In this document: positions 1 to 11,161 of the stretch, piece after piece
Layout: every line of letters begins with the position of its first letter
Position numbering within the stretch: the first letter of the stretch is position 1
Source of the DNA: Bufo bufo
Taxonomy: Eukaryota > Chordata > Amphibia > Anura > Bufonidae
Reading direction: 5' to 3'
Length of the DNA stretch: 64,000 nt
Assembly: GCF_905171765.1 (NCBI RefSeq)
Contig: NC_053391.1
Coordinates: 188,056,559 to 188,120,558 of the forward strand
The notes under the pieces: generated by a model
What the model saw: the letters and a program-made list of their open reading frames with translations, nothing else
Told to the model about the DNA's origin: nothing
Database searches by the model: none
Translations under genes and position numbers: made by a program

Positions 1-681
1 CCTAATAATTCTGCACTCCCTGTAGAGCGAAGATTTAACATCGCAATCTCATTACCTAACATATAGTCTATTCCGGTTAGAGAATTGTGGCCGCCACTGT
101 GGCAGGAATATGTTCTATCCCTGGGATATTTAGCTTTCCATAGATCAATCCATCTAAATTCAGTAAGAAACCTGTTGAGTCGCGAGGGACTCCCTGTACC
201 CATCGGATTCACCATATCCAAGAAGCGATCTAGAGAAGGGTCCAACATCATGTTTAGATCTCCCATGCAGATTACTCTAGCATGTGGGTAAGTAGCCGCA
301 AAGGTAGCTGCTAAGTGTAAAACCTGCATAGAGCCAGAGGGGGGGTTATAAATGCCTAATATCGTATATTGTACATTATCAATAAGAGAGTGGACAAAGA
401 CATATCTGCCTTCTGAATCAGTGACTAGGTCTTTCACCTCCCAGTGTAGTTGTTTGTGTATTAACAGGGACACCACTCGGGAAGAAGAGGTATGATAGGA
501 GTGTGCTGCCCCTTGAACCCAAGGTTTCTTCAAAACCCGAGAAATGCTAGTGGTAAGATGTGTCTCTTGGAGACACAGGATCTGTGGGCTAGAGTTTCTA
601 ATAAATGCAAGTACCATAGATCTCTTTTGCGGTGTACCCAGTCCCCTGACATTCCACGATAAGATTTTTAACTCGGCCATG
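1..681 (-). CDS. L1 (Tx1-like) ORF2, N-terminal endonuclease domain, partial at window edge
   Basis: Reading the minus strand from an ATG at 681, the frame stays open for about 227 codons and runs off the window start. The N-terminus carries the APE-type endonuclease signature of L1-like LINEs: ILSWNVRGLG at about residues 6-15, CLQETHL about 30 residues later, an IYNPPSG strand, then GDLNMMLDPSLD. These supply the Asn, Glu and Asp residues that coordinate the metal when the enzyme nicks target DNA for reverse transcription. The SDH motif, RT and C-terminus lie outside the window. ORF1 of the same element lies upstream (1863-2807). The intact frame beside a broken ORF1 suggests a fairly young copy. 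The L1/Tx1 family call is confident; the subfamily is not resolved. Confidence 0.88.
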
Positions 682-849
682 GATTCCAGGGCAAACATGT
701 GTTATCAGGAGTGGAGCATAGTGCAGTGGGTGTACTCGTGTGTAAAAGTGCTACATAAATAACTGTAAATAGCCGATTAAACATAGTTATTTATAAAACC
801 AGAAAAACAACCTAGAGTCTCCAACAGTATGCTTTCTGCAAAAATAATG

Positions 850-1599
850 TTAAAGGGCTTCTGTCACCCTACTAAAGTCATTATTTTTTTTTGGCTACTT
901 AAATTCCTTATTCTGCGATATATCAATATATAATGCTCTTACGGATTTTCGTTCTGTAGTTTCTTAAAAAAACTCACTTTTATAATATGTAAATTACCTC
1001 TCTACCAGCAGCCGCATCCTCCTTTCATAATGACGCCCCCTCCTCATGTTGATTGACAGGGCCAGCGAACGCGCTCGTCCTCTGGCTGGCCCTGTCTGCA
1101 TTTTAAATCTCGCGCCTTCGCCGTACCGGTCTTCAGTCGGCGCAGGCGCACTGATAGGAGGCTGCTCGCTCGGCCGCTCCTTCCTCAGTGCGCCTGCGCC
1201 GGGTGTAGATGTGATGTCATCGGCGCAGGCGCATTGAGGATGTAGCGGCCGAGCGAGCGTCCTCCTCTCAGTGCACCTGCGCCGACTGAAGACCGGTATG
1301 GCGCAGGTGCAAAATTTTGAACGCAGACGGGGCCAGTCAGAGGACGAGCGCGTTCGCTGGCCCTGTCAATCAACATAAGGAGGGGGTGTCATTATGAAAG
1401 GAGGATGCGGCTGCTACCAGCAAGTAGCCGCCCTACTTGCTGGTAGAGAGGTAATTTACATATTATAAAAGTCAGTTTTTTTAAGAAACTACCGAACGAA
1501 AATCAGTAAGAGCATTATATATTGATATATCGCAGTATAAGGAATTTAAGTAGCCAAAAAAATATATATGACTTTAGTGGGGTGACAGAAGCCCTTTAA
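850..1599. mobile_element. Palindromic piggyBac-like MITE with TTAA target duplications
   Basis: TTAA occurs at 850-853 and 1596-1599. Between them the ends are inverted: AGGGCTTCTGTCACCC on the left and GGGTGACAGAAGCCCT on the right. The arms are complementary for almost their full length (about 350 bp each), meeting near 1205 at a TGATGTCA sequence. TTAA duplication is the hallmark of piggyBac-type insertion, and no transposase is encoded. It sits in the spacer between ORF1 and ORF2 of the surrounding L1. The two small ORFs at 1046-1237 (+) and 1185-1376 (-) are mirror images made by the palindrome, not genes. The right arm has an extra ~25 bp hairpin near 1420-1445. Confidence 0.85.
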
Positions 1600-1862
1600 G
1601 TCTGGAATGACCTCTTACTCCAGTCTATAGGCCAGTAAAACCGGGATGCCTCTGCCTACGATAATGATTGGCAGAAACATGCGGACTGCAGCCACAGTAT
1701 TGGTGTATCTATTTAAATAATTGTATACGGGTATTAAGGCCCTATATCATTAACAAGACTAAATGTAATCAAGAAGCTGTAGTGAGATATTTCTGAACAT
1801 ATCAAATTAACCAAACCAGTTTGTTGCCATCATCTAGTAACGAGTTCCTAGATATACCGAGA

Positions 1863-2807
1863 GTCTCATCGTCTTGGAGATCTTCGCCGTAGGGCTAGCC
1901 ATTCAGAGACTTCTCCAGGGGAGGAAAAGAAGACTGCTCTGTCGCCATCCACCACTCTGAGTTTAGCAGGATAGCCCATGGAGTATGGGATGTTGGCTTC
2001 TCTCAGGCGCCTCTTGACATCCATGAAAGTGGCACGTTGTTTCTGTAATTCCATGGAAAAATCCGGGAAGATAGAGACCCTGGCGTTGTCATATTTAATT
2101 TCTTGCCGTCTTCTTGCCAAGACTAGTATCCTGTCCCTATCTTTGCAGTTGAGAAACCATGCAAGCATGTGACGAGGTGGAGCCCCAGGTGTAGGGGGTT
2201 GTGTTGGTAATCTGTGGGCTCTTTCTACCACAAATGCTGAGGAGAAATCCGCATCCAGAAAAAGTTATTTTATCCATTTGGTGCACGACCTTCAGTTCTT
2301 TCAGGCAGACCAATGATTCTGATATTGTTTCTGCGGAGTCAATTTTCTAGGTCATCTGCTTTCTGCTTCCAAAGCTCTGCCTTGGTGTTAAGATCAGATA
2401 TGGATCTTGGAACAGTGGCAGTAGCATCCTCTATGCATGATATACGCTTTCAGTGTGTTGTACTCTTTCACTCAAGTTATGCAGGTCTTGGCTTAGCAAT
2501 CCCATATCAATCTTGACTTCATCTAATTTCCCTGTGAGAGACGTCTTACAGGCGGTGATGGCTTTCAGGACTTGGGCGGTTACTTGTTTAAGAGTAGGCT
2601 GTTCAGGGTCTTCCTCAGAGGAGGTTATAGGGGTCGGTAATTCGGATACTGTACTTGCCCTGGTGTGCACGTTCCGCTGTGGTAGAGGTGACCACGCACC
2701 TTCCTCTGGTTGTCTAGCAAATTCACACAGTTTTTCAGCGGCGCTTTGTGTTTTTTTGGCCCCAATGTTATATCAGGATGATATCCGGTATGCAATAGAA
2801 AAAACAA
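1863..2807 (-). pseudogene. L1 (Tx1-like) ORF1, RNA-binding chaperone protein, broken
   Basis: On the minus strand three frames tile one ORF1 protein. An N-terminal low-complexity and coiled-coil part lies at 2431-2807 (heptads around KAITACKTSLTGKLDEV). The RRM core LRRNNIRIIGLPE lies near 2290-2340 and is preceded by an in-frame TGA where the family has arginine. The C-terminal domain lies at 1866-2231 (MLAWFLNCKDRDRILVLARR, then YPAKLRV). L1 ORF1p forms trimers through the coiled coil, coats the LINE RNA and is needed for retrotransposition. Frameshifts near 2231-2430 and 2625-2670 plus the stop make this copy non-functional, although its ORF2 start downstream is open. The family call is firm; the exact frameshift positions are approximate. 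Confidence 0.8.
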
Positions 2808-3478
2808 ATTCCAGGGCTCTAGGAGATGCAGTGTATTTTGTACAGTAAATCTGCTGGCAAGTTCAGGGTATGTTCCCTGGAGTTGTCTTATGCTGCTATG
2901 TGCCAGATAATGATCTGGTTATATTGTCAGGCAGTGTATAATCGCTTCTTTAGCTATTTTATATCTGTGAGACTATGACCGTGTTGCATAGCATAGTACA
3001 AGGGTTGCTGCGCGCTCTGTTGAGGCAGGAGCCCGCATTTGTCTGTGCTTCCTCTCCCCTCTCGGCACTGCGGACGTGCTGTCAAGATGGCCGACTGCCG
3101 GGAAACCGAGTGGCCTGTGTATGTGGCCGGGCCCCGCTCTTACACCTCAGATATCGTGCCCGCTGTCTCCCGATCTTCTCCCCCTGTTCTTCACCCGGTC
3201 TGGGGTGTCCGGGTGTACCGCAGGTCCTCTGCCTCGATCTCCCACGTAGTGCACAGGTCCTGGCTCCTGGCGCGGCTTTCAGAGTGGCACCCTCTGTGTG
3301 TTCTGCCAGGTAAGTCTGCACAGTATTGGAGTCTGTAAGCTGCAGGGCTCAGTCAGGAGTCTGGTCCAACTTTAAATAGCTATGTGTTTTTTCCAGGATT
3401 TATTCGGATCTGTTCTGCCAGCCAGGGAGCTCCTGCTACAAGTGTCCAGCCATCTCGGCTGCTGGCCACGCCCCCTAA
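2808..3478 (-). promoter_or_regulatory. Probable L1 5' UTR / internal promoter region
   Basis: This GC-rich, ORF-poor 0.67-kb stretch lies upstream of ORF1 in the minus direction and ends in an abrupt change to AT-rich DNA at about 3478. Read on the minus strand the first bases are GGGGGCGTGGCCAGCAGCCG followed by AGATGGC, a YY1-like box within about 25 bases of the inferred 5' end. In mammalian L1 a YY1 box sits similarly close to the transcription start. A second AAGATGGCC occurs on the plus strand near 3084. The promoter role is inferred from position and composition. Confidence 0.5.
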
Positions 3479-5578
3479 AGTAAAGTTTTAATATAAAAAA
3501 AAGGACAGTGCGTACAAACAATAGGGTTATCATAGAAAATATAAAATAAAAAACACAGACATATACATACAGTGCAAAATAACAGTTTGTAAAATAAAAG
3601 GGATAAAAACAGAACTTAATACGTTACGCGACGGTTAAGTCTAGTTGCTTGGGGAAGCAGAAATATTGGTCAGTCCATCAAACTAGTGATCCCCAAAGAA
3701 ATGACAGTTTGCTTTTCTCCCTGCATGTGTCAAAAAGGGTCAGTATCATCCCCCCATCATCCCCCACCTGTGATGTCAGAGGAGGCCAGGGAATATGGTA
3801 ATGACCTTATGACTGTGTTTACTACCATTGCTGGACACCAAGTCTGCATCAAAATCTTTGTATGGAAATATATTTTTGGATATTCACCTTAGCAATTTCA
3901 TCTTACCTCCATCTGTAAGCCGTGTACCGGGGTGGGCTCCCCAGAATACAGCGAAGTCACAGACAAGGAAAGCGACACTGACACCAGCTTAATATGCAAG
4001 AACAGAAACGTTACTTAAACGACAAGTAATAACATAAGCATCACCAAAGCAATACAAACATGCATAGAAATGCTATATCCCGGACCCACAGTAAATGTCC
4101 CTGCCCAATGGACAGGCCTAGCCGATGGCGGACACAGCAGAGCCTGCAAGTCGTGCTGTGCCGCTACAGAGGACACCCCTAGCCGGTAACAAACGCAGCA
4201 GAGCCTGCAAGTCAATAACTGCGCTGCAATCCAGTACAGTACAGCCTAGCAAAAACAATATAAATCCTAACTGACTAACTAATGCTAGGCCTAGGCTAGT
4301 CTCTGTAACTTCAGGCGCCACACAATATATTGCAATCAGTAACCAGGTGTACTGACCTGTGTCCGTTCTGGGCCCGAGGATGCAGCCTACCAGAGATGGC
4401 CAGTAACTTCTCAGCAACCGTGCGGCCTTGCTTGATAGTGAGGCCTTCTGTCCACACACTGGACTGGTCTTCCTGGGACAACCTCTCTTTCAAAAGAGCT
4501 GGATACAGAAAGGATATTACAGCTACTCTCCTTCTTCTGAGTGTCTATTAACTGCCGGACATCTGCAAGCCAGGATGGAATCGGATTCAGTCCCTCACAG
4601 CACAATCCTTCCGCCATGCCAGATCAACACACTTCCTGGTTCACTCACAGGCAGCAGCATGAGTCATCAGCATGAGTCATCATCTGCTGCTGTAGCTGCA
4701 AAACAGTGGCCTCTAGTGCCCGGAATGGCAAATGACAGTTTAAGTAAAGACATTATGCAGAAATAGCTGTTTCACAATCTCACACATCCACTGTGTCTGA
4801 ATGTCCTGCACATGTGCGTACTAAACATGGCGGAGGTAATGGCAGGATAGCTGTAGTTATCTAATTGCTCCCTGTTACTGAGCGGCGATCGATTTGGTTT
4901 TAATACCATGGAAGCATATTCATGGTCTGAGTTCTCAGGAGGAATCACATGGCTCAAATATGGATTTGTCCACTTACTTCTTTGATGTATATTGCCAGAT
5001 AGGGGTTTCACGTGTGACCTCACTAGCCTTATCCTGACCCCTTTAACGGTTCTGGTCTGTATCACGCTGGTATCTGACGTCTTCACACTTTATGATAGGG
5101 GTCTGGTTTCTGTGTATTTATTACATCTTACTGATTTTTATTAACGCTGATATCTGACATCTTCACACTTTATGATAGGGGTCTGGTTTCATCCTGATTT
5201 TTATTGCTGCAATCTCCGGCCTGGACGGACATGGAAGAGGTGATGACCCTCTACAGGAATGTATTGGGAGGGGTTGCCTACTCCTAACAATAATTTTGAT
5301 ATCTGGATCCCGATATCACCACAGTACACAATTAACTCTTTAGCATGAAATTAACCCTTTAAGCAGTGTACCACTTGGTCACTGCAAATGCAGCACAATA
5401 TACTGCCCAGCAGAGCCAAATAGCATAGCGCAGCATAACATACTGCCTCAGCAGAACTAAATACCAAAATGCACCACAATATACTGTCCAGTAGCACAAA
5501 TACCTCCCCAGATGCTGTCCCTTTGTTGTGGCCTGTATCAGCTGCCACGTTCTGTCCTCCTCCTCCAGTTATCTCTGA
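3479..5578. other. Unidentified intergenic or old-repeat DNA, no gene seen
   Basis: About 2.1 kb with no ORF that looks like a known protein; the longest frames are short and lack recognisable motifs. At 5069-5110 and 5150-5192 the same ~41-bp block (containing cttcacactttatgataggg) occurs twice, a local tandem duplication of about 82 bp. At 5385-5490 there are two imperfect copies of a block containing cacaatatactg followed by a stretch with cagcagag or cagtag. The block 3900-4790 could be a decayed LTR, but I found no paired TG...CA ends or target duplication, so I leave it unclassified. Confidence 0.4.
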
Positions 5579-5900
5579 TTAAAGAGGACCTTTCATGGGT
5601 CCAGACATTATGAAATAACTAGCAGTTTATGTAGGGCGCTTTGCATTGATGTAATATCGCTTACTAGTTTGTCTGGGCGCCGCTCCGTTCGCCAGCTGTG
5701 CCCCCCTGCAGTTTTCCCGGCTGGTATGATAATGAATAGCATCGGTACAGGGAGGAGGAGACTGCCCTGTTTCTCAATGGGCGTCTCCTTCTCCCCGGCT
5801 GTAGCGCGGTCCAATCGCAGCGGAGAGCGTCACAGCCAGGGAGAAAAAAAACTTTCCTCCTCCCTGGCTGTGACTCTCTCCGCTAAGTCACTGTGCTTTT
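5579..5900. mobile_element. Truncated piggyBac-like foldback MITE
   Basis: It starts with TTAA at 5579-5582 followed by AGAGGACCTTTCA, the same terminus as the complete MITE at 7867-8346. It also shares the internal block GGCGCCGCTCCGTTC. An internal hairpin around 5830-5880 pairs gtcacagccagggag with ctccctggctgtgac. The right inverted end is missing, so this is a broken copy. The right boundary is approximate. Confidence 0.6.
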
Positions 5901-5989
5901 TCTCTCCTATAGCTGCCCATGTATGGCTGTAGTGCCCTGATATACTGTTTGCAATGATACTTTAGTCTGTATTCCTTGTATCATTGTGC

Positions 5990-6534
5990 TGGGAGATTTT
6001 ATATTGCCCCACCTCTCTTGTAGGAGGAAGGTACCTGGCTGTTTTTTTTTTTGTTAATGTTGGGGGCATTGAGGGGTAGGAGATAGGGGAGCTTTGTGCA
6101 GTCGCTGGGTACTGGGTAGCTCTGTTATGTCTACATCATTGCTGTTACTGGGCTTTGCATTCTGTGTTCTCTGACTATTCTAGAAGGAGGAGCCTCCTTA
6201 TTCATAAAGATATAGCATTTCACTGTATTAACTCTAGGGTACAGGGAGGGCCATTTTGTTTATGTTCACTGTATTCTGTGGAATATGTTTTAATGGTGCT
6301 CAATGTCCCGCCTCCATTTTCTAACTCCATATTGATTCTTCTGAGGATTCTTCCGCTTTTGCTTATGGGAGATTTTAATAACTATATTAATGTGGCTCTT
6401 CATAAATTTCTTATTAGGTCTCCCTTGCCCTCTTGCCCTATTAGAACCTTTGGAATAATTGTGGAAGAACTAGGACTAGTAGATGTTTGGCGTCTCAAGC
6501 ATCCGAACAAAGTTATACGTGTGCTTCCTCCACA
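5990..6534 (+). pseudogene. L1 (Tx1-like) ORF2 endonuclease fragment, 5' part
   Basis: Plus-strand translation around 6185-6535 shows a degraded L1 endonuclease: SLLIHKDIAFHC, NVPPPFSN (the 'YxPP' strand), then LLLMGDFNNYINVAL and LGLVDVWRLKHPN. The fragment is cut exactly at the TA target of the Tc1 insertion at 6535 and resumes at 8633. Several frame changes precede 6155. It is a dead copy in the opposite orientation to the L1 at 1-3478. The left boundary is approximate. Confidence 0.75.
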
Positions 6535-6880
6535 TATACAGTTGTGTTCAAAATAATAGCAGTCAGACATCACTAACCTTATCAATCACTGTTTTTGGTA
6601 GAAATTATATTTCTACATGGCAAATAATTTACTAGCAGGTGTAGTAGAGTAATAGAAATCCAACAGACCCAAGAGTCATGACATGCATGCTGCCGATTCT
6701 CTGGAATTCAATCACTTATTGAAAGGGGCATGTTCAAAATAATAGCAGTGTGGAGTTCAATGAGTGAGGTCATTCATTCTTTGAAAAACAGGTGGCAACT
6801 ATTGCCCTATTTAAGGAAGGAATGCAGCAAATGTTGTACATGCTGATTACAGTGCATTTCTCTCTGAAATTCTGAGGAAA

Positions 6881-7860
6881 ATGGGTCATTCCAAACAATG
6901 TTTAGAAGAACAGCGTACCTTGATTATAAAGTTGATTGGAGAGGGGAAAACGTATAAAGAAGTGCAGAAAATGATAGGCTGCTCAGCTAAAATGATCGCA
7001 AATGCTTTAAAATGGCAACCAAAACCTGAAATAGGTGGAAGAAAGCGAAAAACTACCATTCGAATGGATAGAAGAATAGCCAAAATGGCAAGGGCTCAGC
7101 CAACAATCAGCTCCAGGAAGATCAAAGAAGGTCTAAAGTTACCTGTGAGTACTGTTACAATTAGAAGACACCTATGTGAAGCCAAGCTATCTGCAAGAAG
7201 CCCCCGCAAAGTCCCTCTGTTGAAAACAAGACATGTGCTGAAGAGGTTACAATTTGCCAAAGAGCACATTGACTGGCCTAAAGAGACATTTTGTGGACTG
7301 ATGAAAGTAAGATTGTTCTTTTTGGGTCTGGTGGCCGGAGACAGTTTGTCAGATGACCCCCAAACACTGAATTCAAGCCACAGTACACTGTGAAGACAGT
7401 GAAGCATGGTGGCGCAAGCATCATGATATGGGGATGTTTCTCATACTACGGTGTTGGGCCTATTTATCGCATACCGGGGTTCATGGAACAGTTTGAATAC
7501 ATCAGAATACGTGAAGAGGTCATGCTGCCTTATGCTGAAGAGGAAATGCCCTTGAAATCGGTGTTCCAACAAGACAACGACCCTAAGCACACCAGTAAAT
7601 GTGCAACATCTTGGTTCCAGACCAACAAGATTGACGTTATGGAGTGGCCAGCCCAATCTCCGGATCTTAATCCAATAGAAAACTTGTGGGGTGACATCAA
7701 AAATGCAGTTTCTGAGGCAAAACCAAGAAATAGAAAAGAACTGTGGAATGAAGTCCAATCATCCTGGGCTGGAATACCTGTTCACAGGGGGCAGAAGTTG
7801 GTTGACTCCATGTAACACAGATGTACAGCAGTTCTCAGAAACAGTGGTTATACAACTGAA
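6881..7860 (+). pseudogene. Tc1-like transposase (DD34E), one frameshift and two stops
   Basis: The N-terminal paired-like helix-turn-helix domains lie at 6881 to about 7200 ([21 protein letters not shown], then a second HTH starting STVTIRRHL). The catalytic part resumes in another frame from about 7294. The first aspartate lies in WTDESK, the second in QQDNDPKHTSK and the glutamate in NPIENLWG, with the DD34E spacing of Tc1 enzymes. There is a frameshift near 7290, an in-frame TGA at 7354-7356 and a stop just after DSM at 7813-7815, where homologous sequence continues for about 20 more codons. The enzyme would cut and paste DNA at TA sites, but this copy cannot make it. Confidence 0.9.
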
Positions 7861-7866
7861 TATTAG

Positions 7867-8346
7867 TTAAAGAGGACCTTTCACCGATTCTTACCCTATG
7901 AACTAACTATACAGACATGTGGAGCGGCGCCCGGGGATCTCACTGCACTTACTATTATCCCTGGGCGCCGCTCCGTTCTCCTGCTATGCCCTCCGGTATC
8001 TCCGTTCCCTAAGTTATGGTAGGCGGAGTCTGCCCTTGTGCTGCTGTAGCGCTGGCCAATCGCATTGCAGAGCTCACAGCCTAGGAGAAAATAACCTCCC
8101 AGGCTGTGAGCTCTGCGCTGCGATTGGCCAGCGCTAGAGCAGAACAAGGGCAGACTCCGCCTACCATAACTTAGGGACTGGAATCTCCGCCTACTATAAG
8201 TTAGTGAGCGGAGATACCGGAGGGCATAACGGGAGAACGGAGCGGCGCCCAGGGAAAATAGTAAGTGCAGTGAGATCCCCGGGCGTCGCTCCACATGTCT
8301 GTATAGTCAGTTCATAGGGTAAGAATCGGTGAAAGGTCCTCTTTAA
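7867..8346. mobile_element. piggyBac-like palindromic MITE inside Tc1 element 1
   Basis: TTAA flanks both ends (7867-7870 and 8343-8346). The ends are AGAGGACCTTTCACC and GGTGAAAGGTCCTCT. The body is a foldback: the cgctggccaatcgca block near 8050 pairs with tgcgattggccagcg near 8117, and GGCGCCGCTCCGTTC pairs with its inverse near 8240. It inserted just after the transposase gene of Tc1 element 1, so it is younger than that element. Confidence 0.88.
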
Positions 8347-8632
8347 GTGAATAAAATGAAAGCAAAATCTTTTAACATTCCTCAGTTTATATACTGAATG
8401 TTTGAGTTTGTAAAGAAGAATACAAACACTGCAATTTTTTTGAACAGTCTAATATTCACTTTTCTTCAATTTTTTTAGAGGAACAACACAAATTTGATAT
8501 ATTTTTCTTCATGTTTTGATTTGGAATATAATGTGTAGTGTTCCCAATGCATTTGTGTGTATGGAAATAAAAGCGATTTTGAGCTTTATTCACTTTTTTA
8601 AACAAACTGCTATTATTTTGAACACAACTGTA

Positions 8633-8841
8633 CTTCTCTGTCATGGATTGACCTATTTCTTGGTAATCCTCAAATGCTTCCGTATATCTCACTGGTGACG
8701 ATCTTACCTAGATCTGACCATTCCCCAATTCTGAAAAAAAATTGATTTACAACCAGTAATCCTTGTGGTCCCATGGGTTGGAAGCTCAATACTTTTTGGT
8801 TTAAGCTTTTAGATAAAATAGATATTACTCAGCTTCTCAGG

Positions 8842-8843
<2 letters not shown>
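8633..8843 (+). pseudogene. L1 ORF2 endonuclease fragment, continuation after the Tc1 insertion
   Basis: Translation from 8633 reads YTSLSWIDLFLGNPQMLPYI and then PRSDHSPILKKN, the C-terminal endonuclease SDH block of L1 ORF2. It follows on from the fragment ending at 6534 once the Tc1 insertion is removed. It degenerates into a TA microsatellite at about 8844. Confidence 0.75.

Positions 8844-8879
<36 letters not shown>
8841..8879. repeat. (TA)n microsatellite
   Basis: About 18 uninterrupted TA dinucleotides lie between the end of a plus-strand L1 fragment and the poly(T) (3' end) of a minus-strand L1. TA- and A-rich tracts are common at LINE insertion junctions. Confidence 0.9.
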
Positions 8880-8882
<3 letters not shown>

Positions 8883-9690
8883 TTTTTTTCAAAATAATCT
8901 TTATTGTTTTTTCATAACAATACAAAGTAGAAGATGTCATACCTGTATAATATCAGTGTATACATTTTAAAAGAGCAAGAACATCTAATCCAAACGGCTA
9001 TAAAATGAAAAGAAACAAGAAAAGAGTCCAGGCTCAGAGGTGTCAACTGGAAGAACCATATGTGCTAATTTCTACTATAAGATATGAAGGAATTGGTGGA
9101 ATGTATCAGGGATTTCTCATAGATATATGTGGTGGAAACAGTGGAGATTACCTCATCAATGGTAGGAGCCATAGTCTGTTTTCAGTGTCTTGTAATTACC
9201 AGTTTAGCTATAAGTAATATCTTACAACACAATATCATGCAGCCAGGGGGAGGATTGTAAGCATCTAGGTACAACAACACCATCTGAGGAGATTTTGAAA
9301 CTGGTTGTTTTAAAATGCAGTGAAGCAGATCGAATATATCATCCCAATAAGATTGCAAAATTTGGCATGTCCAAAGAATATGTAGCAGTGTTCCAGTCTG
9401 GCCACAGCAACAATAAGGAGAAGAAGTCGGATATATTCTATGTAATTTATCTGGAGTAAACTACCATCTAAGTATAGTTTTCATAGCTGCCTCAAAATGT
9501 GAGATGAATTTGCATGGCAAATTTATTACAATTTATTATAACGTAAGGAAGACATCCAAGGCCTTACCTTCAAATGTACATCCTAATTCTTTCTACCACA
9601 GGTTGTGAAAAAAGATAGATATTGCTTATTAATATCAATAATTGTTATCAACAGCAATATCTGACCTTACTGGTGTAAAAAGGGCAGAAT
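8880..9690 (-). pseudogene. L1 (Tx1-like) ORF2 C-terminus and 3' end
   Basis: In the minus direction the segment ends with AATAAAGATTATTTTG and an A-rich tail at 8880-8905, a LINE 3' end. Upstream, about 9190-9400, the minus translation reads GTLLHILWTCQILQSYWDDI, the C-terminal HxxWxC block of L1 ORF2, then a stretch rich in P and L. No intact frame remains. It has the same orientation as the L1 pieces at 26352-29850 and 37445-37775 and may be the distal part of that element (inference). Confidence 0.65.
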
Positions 9691-10146
9691 ATTACCAATT
9701 ATCAGATGTCAACGGTCAATATTCCCCTTCTCCCCCAGCTTGTGGGATTGTTCCCAATTTTTACCACAGCTAGAGTATGTTGCTTTGGTATCACCAGGAA
9801 CAACCCACAACTCAGATATAACATAAAAGCAGGGGCGGGCTGGGCCGGGGGGCAGGGAGGCAATTGTCCCCCAGGTCGCCCTAAAAAAACGGGCGCTGGG
9901 CCGTCTTTAACAAATAATATTTTATTTTTTAATTCCTCAGGACCGATCACCACATGCGGCGCGGCCCTGTATGTAATTGCGGCGGGCAGCAGTGGCGGCG
10001 GGCAGTTGGAGATGAGCGCTTCCATTGTGGAAGTGCTCATCTCCATATTCATCTGTATCGCCGTCCTCAGGACAGTGATACAGATGGTTGTGCTGTGGGG
10101 CAGGGGAGGGAGAGGCGTGTCCCTCCCCTGTTCTTTTTTTTCTTTG

Positions 10147-10500
10147 CGGGGGGAGCTGGCACTATGGGGGAGCTGGCACTATGGGGGGGCTGGCACTATG
10201 GGGGGGCTGGCACTATGGCTATGGGGGAGCTGGAACTATGGCTATGGGGGGAGCTGGCACTATTGGGGGAGCTGGCACTATGGGGGGGCTTGCACTATAG
10301 GGGGAGCTGGCACTATAGGGGGGCTGGCACTATGGGGGAGCTAGCACTATGGGGGGCTGGCACTATGGGGGGCCACTATGGGGGGGCTGGCACTATGGGG
10401 GGAGCTGGCACTATGGGGGGAGCTGGCACTATGGGGGGGCTGGCACTATGGGGGGGCTAGCACTATGGGGGGGAGATGGCACTGAGGGGAGCTGGAACTA
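10147..10500 (+). repeat. G-rich minisatellite, 18-bp unit
   Basis: About 18-20 tandem copies of gctggcactatgggggga, with unit lengths of 16-20 bp from variation in the G run. Each unit has a run of 5-7 G, so the plus strand has strong G-quadruplex potential. All three frames are open through the array, producing long Gly/Leu/Trp-rich ORFs that are not genes. Confidence 0.95.
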
Positions 10501-11160
10501 TGGGAGGAGCTGGTACTATGGGACAGGGCACTATGGGGGCATTTCTTACTGGCACATTATGGGGGGGCACCATGGGGGAGAGGAGCACTATGGGGGTATC
10601 TGGGGGCTCTGAAAGGGCTTTTTTAATTATTGGCACATTATGGGGGGCACTATAGGGGAGAGCGGCACTATGGGGCATCTGGTGTCACTATAGGGGCATT
10701 ATTTGGGGGCACTATGGGGAAGTGGGGGCTCTAAAGGGGCCTTTTTTATTGGCACATTATGGGGGGGCACTATGGCATTTGGTGGCACTAAGGGGGCATT
10801 TTTTACTGGCACATTATGGGAGGCACTATAGGGGAGAGTGGCACTATGGGGGAGTGGAGCACTATTGGGGCATATGGTGGCACTAAGAAGGGGCATTTTT
10901 TACTGGCACATTGTGGGGGAGAGGAGCACTATAGGGGCATCTGCTGGGGGCGCTAAGAAGGGGCATTTTTTTTACTGTCATATTAATGGGGACATTATGG
11001 GGAAGGGGGAGAGGAGCACTATGTGGGCATTTACTGGGGCACTATATAGGGGTATTTTATACTGGCATACATTATGGGGACATTAGCTCAACTGCGGGCA
11101 CTAAGCGGGGGTATTTCATGTACTGTCATATTATAGGGAGAATTAATACTACTAGGGGGT
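10500..11160 (+). repeat. Degenerate longer-period extension of the minisatellite
   Basis: Blocks such as ggcacattatggggggcact recur every 85-110 bp (near 10548, 10633, 10749, 10805, 10898, 11058), interleaved with shorter ggcactatggggg units. The structure looks like a higher-order repeat grown from the 18-bp array to its left. The array is interrupted by the CR1 insertion at about 11161. Confidence 0.75.
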
Positions 11161-11161
11161 A

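Larger units (their letters stand above)
6535..8632 (+). mobile_element. Tc1/mariner element 1 (TA target duplication)
   Basis: The inverted ends are CAGTTGTGTTCAAAATAATA on the left (from 6539) and its complement ending at 8630, each flanked by TA. The element is inserted in an L1 endonuclease fragment: the L1 reading breaks at 6534 and continues from 8633. The left end is followed about 185 bp inward by a second copy of TTCAAAATAATAGCAGT (near 6733), typical of Tc1-like elements with repeated transposase sites. It carries one transposase pseudogene and a later TTAA MITE insertion at 7867-8346. Confidence 0.92.

Noticed and set aside
9706..10612. Overlapping Gly/Leu/Trp/Tyr-rich ORFs of up to 212 codons on the plus strand
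   Set aside because: They coincide with the 18-bp minisatellite, which is open in all frames; no codon bias or motif supports a gene.
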